The translations under genes and the position numbers were made by a program. Below, one piece after another: positions 58,785-64,000 of a stretch of DNA of 64,000 bases. Every line of letters starts with the position of its first letter. Position 1 is the first letter of the stretch. The notes under the pieces were generated by a model. The model searched no databases. It was not told the origin of the DNA and saw only the letters and a program-made list of their open reading frames with translations. Origin of the DNA: an uncultured Anaeromyxobacter sp. (GTDB taxonomy: Bacteria > Myxococcota > Myxococcia > Myxococcales > Anaeromyxobacteraceae). The DNA is taken from assembly GCA_903904005.1 (NCBI GenBank), contig CAIVAR010000139.1, positions 22,727-86,726 on the forward strand, given 5' to 3'.

Positions 58785-61274
58785 CTAGCGGAAGAGGAAG
58801 TTGAGGAGGACGACGAGCAGCGACCCGAGGGCCGCGCCGTAGAGGTAGGTCTGGATGCGTCCGGTCTCGATGCGGCGGAGCAGGCGCCCGCCCTCGCGGG
58901 TGAGCCCGCCCAAGCCGTTCACGGCGCCGTCGACGACGTACTTGTCGATGGCGTCGTCGAAGGCGGCGACGAAGCGGGCCAGCCAGCCGGCGAAGTTGAC
59001 GATCCAGTCGATGACATGCTGGTCGAACCAGGACAGGAAGGCGGCCAGGAAGAGCGCCGGCCGGATCACGAGCGCGTGGTAGGCCTCGTCCACGTAGTAC
59101 TTGTTGTAGACGAGCGTCCAGAAGCCGAAGAAGCGGTGCTTCAGGTCGTGCGGCACGCGGCTCTTGCCGTCCTTGAAGAGCTTCATGGCGAAGAACCAGC
59201 CGATGGCGGCGGCTGCGACGCCCATGCCCTGGAAGAGCCACTCGGTGGCGTGGCTGGTGTGCAGGAAGGTCACCTCGGCGGGCAGCGCCGGGGCCAGCCA
59301 GTGCTCCAGGATCGGCGCGTGCCCGCTCCAGAGAAGCGGGATGCCGAGAACCGAGGTGATCACCGCGCCGGCGGCCAGCGTCACGAGCACCCAGGTGATG
59401 GAGCGGGGCGACTCGTGGGGGGGGCCGCCGTGGGCGCCGTGGTCGTCGTGCCCGTCGTCGTGCGCGGGCGCGGCGTGGACGGCGTCGAGCGCGTGGGCCA
59501 TGTGGGCGACCTGGCCGTGGGCGGCCGCCGGAGCGGCGTGCCCGTGGGCAGCGGGAGCGGCATGCGCCACCGGGTCGTGGTCGTCGTGCGGGTGTCCCGT
59601 GCCGACGTGGTGCGGGGCCGCGTGCGCCGCATGCGGATCCTCGTCGTGCTCCTCGGCATGGCCCGCGCCGCCCTTGTAGTGGCCGGTGAAGGTCATGTAG
59701 TAGCTGCGGAACATGTAGAAGCTGGTCCCGGTGGCGGCGAGGATGCCGAGCACGAAGACCGCCGGCCCGAGCCACGGGGCGGGCGTTCCGAAGAGCTCCA
59801 TCCCCCGCTGCGTGAAGGCCTTGAAGAGGATCTCGTCCTTCGAGTAGAAGCCGCTCGCCCAGGGGAAGCCGGCGATGGCCCAGGTGGCGACGAGGTAGGT
59901 CCAGGCGGTGACCGGCATGAGCTTCTTCAGCCCGCCCATCTTCCGCATGTCCTGCTCGTGGTGGCAGCCCAGGATCACCGAGCCCGACCCGAGGAAGAGG
60001 GTGGCCTTGAAGAAGGCGTGGGTGAGCAGGTGGTAGGTGCCGGCCCAGTACGCCCCCACGCCCACCCCGATGAACATGATGCCGAGCTGGGAGACCGTGG
60101 AGTAGGCCAGGACCTTCTTGATGTCGTACTGGAAGAAGCCGATGGTCGCCGCGAAGAAGGCGGTGAGCACGCCGACGGTGGCCACCCAGCCCATGGCCGT
60201 CGGCGACATCGCGTAGAGGTAGGAGAGGCGCGCCACCATGTAGACGCCGGCCGTGACCATGGTGGCGGCGTGGATGAGGGCGGAGACCGGGGTGGGGCCG
60301 GCCATGGCGTCGGGGAGCCAGACGTAGAGGGGAAGCTGGGCGCTCTTGCCCATGGCGCCCACGAACATCAGCATGCAGACCAGGGTGAGCAGCGCCACGC
60401 CCCAGAGCGTCTGGTGGCGCAGGCGCTCGCCCACGCCGGTGCTCTCGATGACCACCTGGTCCCGCAGTTCGCGGAAGTTCATGGTGGGGCCGAGCGGGAT
60501 GATCTGGCCGTGGACGTCGGCCGAGCGCGGCCCGGTGGACTCGAACGGGTTGCTCGCCGCCGGGTTCGCCTTGTAGCCGATCTCCGGGACGTAGGAGACC
60601 GAGCGGGCGTCGGGCCGAGGCTCCCAGATGCCGCCCAGCGACCAGAAGAGCAGGAAGAGGCCGAGGATGAACCCGAAGTCGCCGAAGCGGTTCACCACGA
60701 AGGCCTTCATGCCGGCCTTGGCCTTCTCGATGTCGGTGTACCAGAAGCTGATGAGCAGGTACGACGCGAGCCCCACGCCCTCCCAGCCGAAGAACATCAC
60801 CGCGAAGTTGTCCCCCATGACGAGGAGGAGCATCGCGAAGACGAACAGGTTCAGGTAGGCGAAGAACCGCCAGTAGTCGGGCTCATCGGCCATGTAGCCG
60901 GTCGAGAAGACGTGGATGAGCGTCCCGATGAAGGTGATGATGAGGACCATCATCATCGACAGCGGATCGAGCGCGAAGGCCAGGTCGAAGCGGAGCTGGC
61001 CGGCGGAGAGCATGTTCCAGAGGGTGTTCTGGAGGAACCGCTCGTTGCCGGGGAGCGCGAGCATCTGCGCGAAGGCCCGCAGCGCCGTGAGGAACGACAG
61101 CGTCATCATGGCGATGGCGATGCCGTGGTTCCACTTCTTCCCCAGCGTCCGCTGGATGCGGATGCCGAGGAGGGAGTTGATCACCGCCCCGATGGCCGGG
61201 AAGAGCGGGATGAGCCAGAGGTAGCTCGCCGAGTGGACCACCGTGGGTCCGAGCTGTTGGGTGGCGTGTTCCAT
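58785..61274 (-). CDS. nuoL: NADH-quinone oxidoreductase subunit L with a His-rich insert
   Basis: 829 residues against about 615 in E. coli. N-terminal antiporter domain intact (VGKSAQ-like GAMGKSAQLPLYVWLPDAM, DIKKVLAYSTVSQLG). Between about residues 535 and 625 lies a His/Ala/Asp-rich insert with dozens of histidines, followed by the C-terminal long-helix region. It overlaps nuoK by none (1 bp gap). The insert is in the region of the peripheral long amphipathic helix and might bind divalent metal; function unknown. Confidence 0.94.
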   Translation of the reverse strand: MEHATQQLGPTVVHSASYLWLIPLFPAIGAVINSLLGIRIQRTLGKKWNHGIAIAMMTLSFLTALRAFAQMLALPGNERFLQNTLWNMLSAGQLRFDLAFALDPLSMMMVLIITFIGTLIHVFSTGYMADEPDYWRFFAYLNLFVFAMLLLVMGDNFAVMFFGWEGVGLASYLLISFWYTDIEKAKAGMKAFVVNRFGDFGFILGLFLLFWSLGGIWEPRPDARSVSYVPEIGYKANPAASNPFESTGPRSADVHGQIIPLGPTMNFRELRDQVVIESTGVGERLRHQTLWGVALLTLVCMLMFVGAMGKSAQLPLYVWLPDAMAGPTPVSALIHAATMVTAGVYMVARLSYLYAMSPTAMGWVATVGVLTAFFAATIGFFQYDIKKVLAYSTVSQLGIMFIGVGVGAYWAGTYHLLTHAFFKATLFLGSGSVILGCHHEQDMRKMGGLKKLMPVTAWTYLVATWAIAGFPWASGFYSKDEILFKAFTQRGMELFGTPAPWLGPAVFVLGILAATGTSFYMFRSYYMTFTGHYKGGAGHAEEHDEDPHAAHAAPHHVGTGHPHDDHDPVAHAAPAAHGHAAPAAAHGQVAHMAHALDAVHAAPAHDDGHDDHGAHGGPPHESPRSITWVLVTLAAGAVITSVLGIPLLWSGHAPILEHWLAPALPAEVTFLHTSHATEWLFQGMGVAAAAIGWFFAMKLFKDGKSRVPHDLKHRFFGFWTLVYNKYYVDEAYHALVIRPALFLAAFLSWFDQHVIDWIVNFAGWLARFVAAFDDAIDKYVVDGAVNGLGGLTREGGRLLRRIETGRIQTYLYGAALGSLLVVLLNFLFR

Positions 61275-61275
61275 C

Positions 61276-61584
61276 TCACTCTCGCATCAGGTCCGCAGCG
61301 CGGACGTCGATGGTCTTGAAGGTGTGGAAGATGCTGAGCACGATGGCCAGGCCGACCGCGGCCTCGGCCGCCGCCAGCACCACGACGAAGAGGGTGAAGG
61401 CCTGGCCGGTGAGCCCCCCCACCACGAACTTGTTGAAGGCGACCAGGTTGACGTTGGAGCCGTTCAGCATGAGCTCCACGCCCATCAGGACCGCCACCGC
61501 GTTGCGCCGGGTGAGGACGGTGAAGAGGCCGAGCGCGAAGAGGAGCGCGGCGACCGCCAGGTAGTGGGAGAGGGTCGGGATCAT
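61276..61584 (-). CDS. nuoK: NADH-quinone oxidoreductase subunit K
   Basis: 102 residues, three membrane spans with conserved Glu in MGVELMLNGSNVNLVAF and AAEAAVGLAIV. Normal length. One base before nuoL, 12 bp after nuoJ. Confidence 0.97.
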   Translation of the reverse strand: MIPTLSHYLAVAALLFALGLFTVLTRRNAVAVLMGVELMLNGSNVNLVAFNKFVVGGLTGQAFTLFVVVLAAAEAAVGLAIVLSIFHTFKTIDVRAADLMRE

Positions 61585-61596
61585 GGCGGCTCCGGC

Positions 61597-62226
61597 CTAG
61601 TCGGCCCGGATCTCCTTGCGGGCGATGATGATGGCGCCGATCAGGGTGGCGAGCAGGATGAGCGACGCCAGCTCGAAGGGGAGCAGCCACTGCTGGAGGA
61701 GCGCGTGGCCGATGGGGGCGGTGGTCGGGGCCGAGCCGGTGGACCGGACGGGCCAGGGGACCTCGAAGGCCACCACCAGGATCATGGCGAGCATCACCGC
61801 CGAGAGGAGGCCGGCGCTGGCCCAGCCCATGCTCGCGTTGGAGATGTTCACCTCGCCGATGCGGTTGGTGAGCATCACGGCGAACAGGATGAGGACGAGG
61901 ACGCCGCCGATGTAGATCATCACCTGGGCGACGGCGATGAAGTCGGCGGAGAGGAAGGCGTAGAGGCCGGCCACCCCGAGCAGGGAGGCGAGGAGCCCGA
62001 GGGCCGAGTAGAGGATGTTGCGCGACAGGGCCACCGCGGCGGCGCCGCCGATCGTGAGGGCGGCCACCGCGTAGAAGATCCCGTCGGCGAGGGTGAACGG
62101 TCCGGCGATGGGCCGGCGGCCTCCCGCAGCCAGCGCGGGGGAGAGGCGCGCGGAGAGGACGCCGACGGCGCCGATCACCGCGGCGCTTCCGACGGTCCAG
62201 GCGATGAGCTTCTTCGGGGTTCGCAT
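61597..62226 (-). CDS. nuoJ: NADH-quinone oxidoreductase subunit J
   Basis: 209 residues from ATG 62226 (MRTPKKL). Five membrane spans; QVMIYIGGVLVLILFAVMLT is the family hallmark. The frame extends further upstream into the nuoI tail but has no membrane character there. Start is 13 bp from the nuoI stop. Confidence 0.95.
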   Translation of the reverse strand: MRTPKKLIAWTVGSAAVIGAVGVLSARLSPALAAGGRRPIAGPFTLADGIFYAVAALTIGGAAAVALSRNILYSALGLLASLLGVAGLYAFLSADFIAVAQVMIYIGGVLVLILFAVMLTNRIGEVNISNASMGWASAGLLSAVMLAMILVVAFEVPWPVRSTGSAPTTAPIGHALLQQWLLPFELASLILLATLIGAIIIARKEIRAD

Positions 62227-62239
62227 GCGGGGCTCTCGG

Positions 62240-62980
62240 TCAGGGCTTGGAATCGTCCGGCTTCGCTGCCGGTGCGGGCGCGGCAGCGGGTGCGGCAGCG
62301 GCCGGTGCGGCAACCGCAGGGGCAGCCGCAGGGGCGGCGGGCTTCGCCGCGGCGGGGGCAGCCGGCTTCGCGGCCGGGGCGGGCTTGGGCGGAGGCGGCG
62401 GCTTGAGCGGCTCGGGCGGCAGGTAGTTGAGCGACGGGGCGTCCCATCGGCGGCGGGCGATCACCTCGCGCACCAGCGACCCGAGCGGCGCCCGGGGGAT
62501 GTAGGGCGCTCCCTTGACGACCTTGTAGACCGGGAAGGGCTTGATGGGGTCGGCCCAGCGGAAGACCAGGTTGCGGACCGAGCGCTGCGTGGCCTCGAAC
62601 TCGCGGGTGTGCTGGATCGAGCCGGTGGGGCAGGGCTCCACGCAGAGGCCGCAGAACATGCACTTGGCCTCGTCGATGTCGAACTGCGTGACCACGCGCT
62701 GCTTGGGGTTCGACGGGTCCTTCTCGAGTTCGATCGAGATGCAGCTGATGGGGCAGGCGCGCTCGCAGGCCTGGCAGCCGGTGCAGATCGAGGTATCGAC
62801 CTCGAGGAAGCCACGGTACCGGGGCGGGAGGATGTCCTGGATGGGCAGCTCGAGCCGGTCCGGGTACTGCTGCGTGATGGGGCGGCGCAGCACCTGCGAC
62901 AGGGTCACGGACATGCCGTGCCAGAACGACTTCACGGTGTCGCGGATGTTGCCGACGTATTCGCTGGCGGTCGTGGACAT
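62240..62980 (-). CDS. nuoI: NADH-quinone oxidoreductase subunit I with an Ala/Pro-rich tail
   Basis: 246 residues. Two [4Fe-4S] motifs CTGCQACERACP and CMFCGLCVEPCP are intact. A tail of about 50 residues after residue 195 (PPPPPKPAPAAKPAAP and repeats of it) is low-complexity and absent in usual NuoI (about 160-180). Peripheral arm electron carrier near the membrane arm. Overall function unaltered presumably; the tail is an oddity. Confidence 0.95.
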   Translation of the reverse strand: MSTTASEYVGNIRDTVKSFWHGMSVTLSQVLRRPITQQYPDRLELPIQDILPPRYRGFLEVDTSICTGCQACERACPISCISIELEKDPSNPKQRVVTQFDIDEAKCMFCGLCVEPCPTGSIQHTREFEATQRSVRNLVFRWADPIKPFPVYKVVKGAPYIPRAPLGSLVREVIARRRWDAPSLNYLPPEPLKPPPPPKPAPAAKPAAPAAAKPAAPAAAPAVAAPAAAAPAAAPAPAAKPDDSKP

Positions 62981-62992
62981 GGCGCGCGGTTC

Positions 62993-64000
62993 CTACCAGT
63001 TCGAGAGGTCGACGCGCTCGTGCGCGATGAGGGAGACGTTCTTCCGCGTCTGCACGAGGAATCGCCAGGTCACCCAGATCGTGCCCGCCAGGACGACGAC
63101 CGCGGTGACCCGCTCCACCACCGGGGCCCAGGTCGCGATCATCTGCCAGAGGAGCGTGAAGAGCATGGCCGCGAAGCCGGCCGGGACGAGGTACTTCCAG
63201 CACAGGGTCATCATCTGGTCGATGCGGATGCGGGGCAGCGTCCAGCGGATCCAGATGACCACGTTGACGAGAAAGAGGGTCTTCACCGCGAAGATGCCGA
63301 GCGAGACGAACTGCAGCGCCCACCAGCCCCAGGCCGGGAAGACGCCCGGGCCGCGCACCGCCGCCCAGGTCTGGGTGGTCACGCCGGGGATCTGCCAGCC
63401 GCCCAGGAAGAGGGTGGTCGCCACCGCGCCGATGATCCAGAGGTTGGCCCACTCGACGAGGAAGTAGAGCGCGAAGCGGAAGCCCGAGTACTCGGAGAAG
63501 TAGCCGGCCACCAGCTCCGACTCGGCCTCCGCCAGGTCGAACGGGGTGCGGTTGCCCTCGGCGAGCTGGGAGATGAAGAGGATGAAGAAGGCCACCGCGG
63601 CGGCGGGGTTGCGGAAGAAGAACCACTCCCACGGCCACCCGCCCTGGGCCTGGATGAGCCCCTGGGTGGAGAGCGTGCCGGCCATGAGCACCGGCACCAG
63701 GATGGCGAGGCCGGCCGGGACCTCGTAGCTGATGATCTGCGCCGTGGCGCGGACCGCGCCGAAGAGCGACCACTTCGAGTTGGAGGACCAGCCGGAGAGG
63801 ATGATCCCCACCACGATGAAGGAGGTGACGGCGAGGATGTAGAAGATGCCCACGTCGAGGTCGGCCACCACGATGGCCTGGCCGGCCGGGAGGGCGACGA
63901 GGACCAGCGTCATTCCGGCCACCACGAAGTAGGGGGCGGCGCGGAAGAGGAGCGCGTCGGCCTCGCCCGGGACGAGGTCCTCCTTGAAGAGGAGCTTCAC
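62993..64000 (-). CDS. nuoH: NADH-quinone oxidoreductase subunit H (5' end outside window)
   Basis: 336 codons visible; the gene begins beyond 64000 because NuoH sequence (KLLFKEDLVPGEAD) has no N-terminal TM before it. Visible features: TPFDLAEAESELVAGYFSEYSG quinone-site loop and WIRWTLPRIRIDQMMTLCWK. Membrane subunit forming the quinone pocket. Followed by nuoI at 12 bp. The rest of the operon (nuoG etc.) lies outside. Confidence 0.95.
   Translation of the reverse strand: MKLLFKEDLVPGEADALLFRAAPYFVVAGMTLVLVALPAGQAIVVADLDVGIFYILAVTSFIVVGIILSGWSSNSKWSLFGAVRATAQIISYEVPAGLAILVPVLMAGTLSTQGLIQAQGGWPWEWFFFRNPAAAVAFFILFISQLAEGNRTPFDLAEAESELVAGYFSEYSGFRFALYFLVEWANLWIIGAVATTLFLGGWQIPGVTTQTWAAVRGPGVFPAWGWWALQFVSLGIFAVKTLFLVNVVIWIRWTLPRIRIDQMMTLCWKYLVPAGFAAMLFTLLWQMIATWAPVVERVTAVVVLAGTIWVTWRFLVQTRKNVSLIAHERVDLSNW

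Noticed and set aside
55174..59775. Open frame of 1533 codons on the minus strand in another phase of the same genes
   Set aside because: Arg/His/Gly/Ala-rich translation with no domain; it is the off-frame reading of nuoN-nuoL.
55905..61319. Open frame of 1804 codons on the plus strand across the nuo genes
   Set aside because: It runs antisense to nuoN, nuoM and nuoL, whose proteins match families over full length; its translation is Asp/Glu/Gly/Arg-rich without domains, as expected of a shadow frame in high-GC DNA.

Overview
The window is a 64 kb piece of a very GC-rich bacterial chromosome with almost no intergenic space (51 protein genes; the largest gene-free gap is about 270 bp). A Cys-containing MYXO-CTERM-like tail (14294-14383), a sigma-54 activator next to hybrid kinases, a metallo-mystery pair (mbnP/mbnH) and an exopolysaccharide locus with many regulators all suggest Myxococcota, possibly near Anaeromyxobacter or Vulgatibacter; that placement is inference. 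I see no rRNA, tRNA, CRISPR array, insertion sequence or prophage.

Layout. 1-3495: UDP-sugar genes (wecB end, a STAS protein, wbpA-like dehydrogenase, wbpP-like epimerase). 3492-8675: a sigma-54 response regulator facing away from a receiver / HPt / hybrid-kinase phosphorelay. 8672-19480: glycosyltransferase, two large secreted proteins, an outer-membrane barrel with a Wza-type lipoprotein, glmS and a second epimerase. Together these form a regulated polysaccharide locus. 19548-25073: a PLP cystathionine-type enzyme and an RND efflux pair. 25198-30612: a PhnCDE-like ABC transporter whose operon also carries a TusA protein, a DsrE protein and a TusA domain fused to a MetE-type methionine synthase. 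30806-37792: a copper-handling locus built from an OprC-like TonB receptor, MbnP, MbnH and two lipoproteins sharing an undescribed Met/Cys-motif domain. 37797-41895: a GT-C/TPR membrane protein, a methyltransferase and a glycosyltransferase. 41917-49993: aceF-aceE, gltX, a MEMO protein, a CPBP protease and a dGTPase. 50046-55507: a lidless Hsp70, a J protein, a CvpA-like protein, a deoxyhypusine-synthase homologue, an Rrf2 regulator and a PHP phosphoesterase. 55530-64000: nuoN-M-L-K-J-I-H of complex I, transcribed leftward and cut by the window end.

The most promising new biology is in 25-38 kb. The copper locus has three copies of a 17-bp dyad, TGCGGC-N5-GTCGCA, all intergenic: two between the divergent TonB receptor and lipoprotein genes, one upstream of mbnP. 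This looks like a small regulon. Two lipoproteins of unknown function belong to it by position and share a C-terminal domain with the signature DCAxGGMMGxxCMTGT. Directly downstream on the same strand is a sulfur-relay operon in which a TusA-like carrier domain is fused to a methionine synthase with an intact zinc site, which suggests channelled sulfur or methyl transfer. Both are inferences from sequence and gene order.
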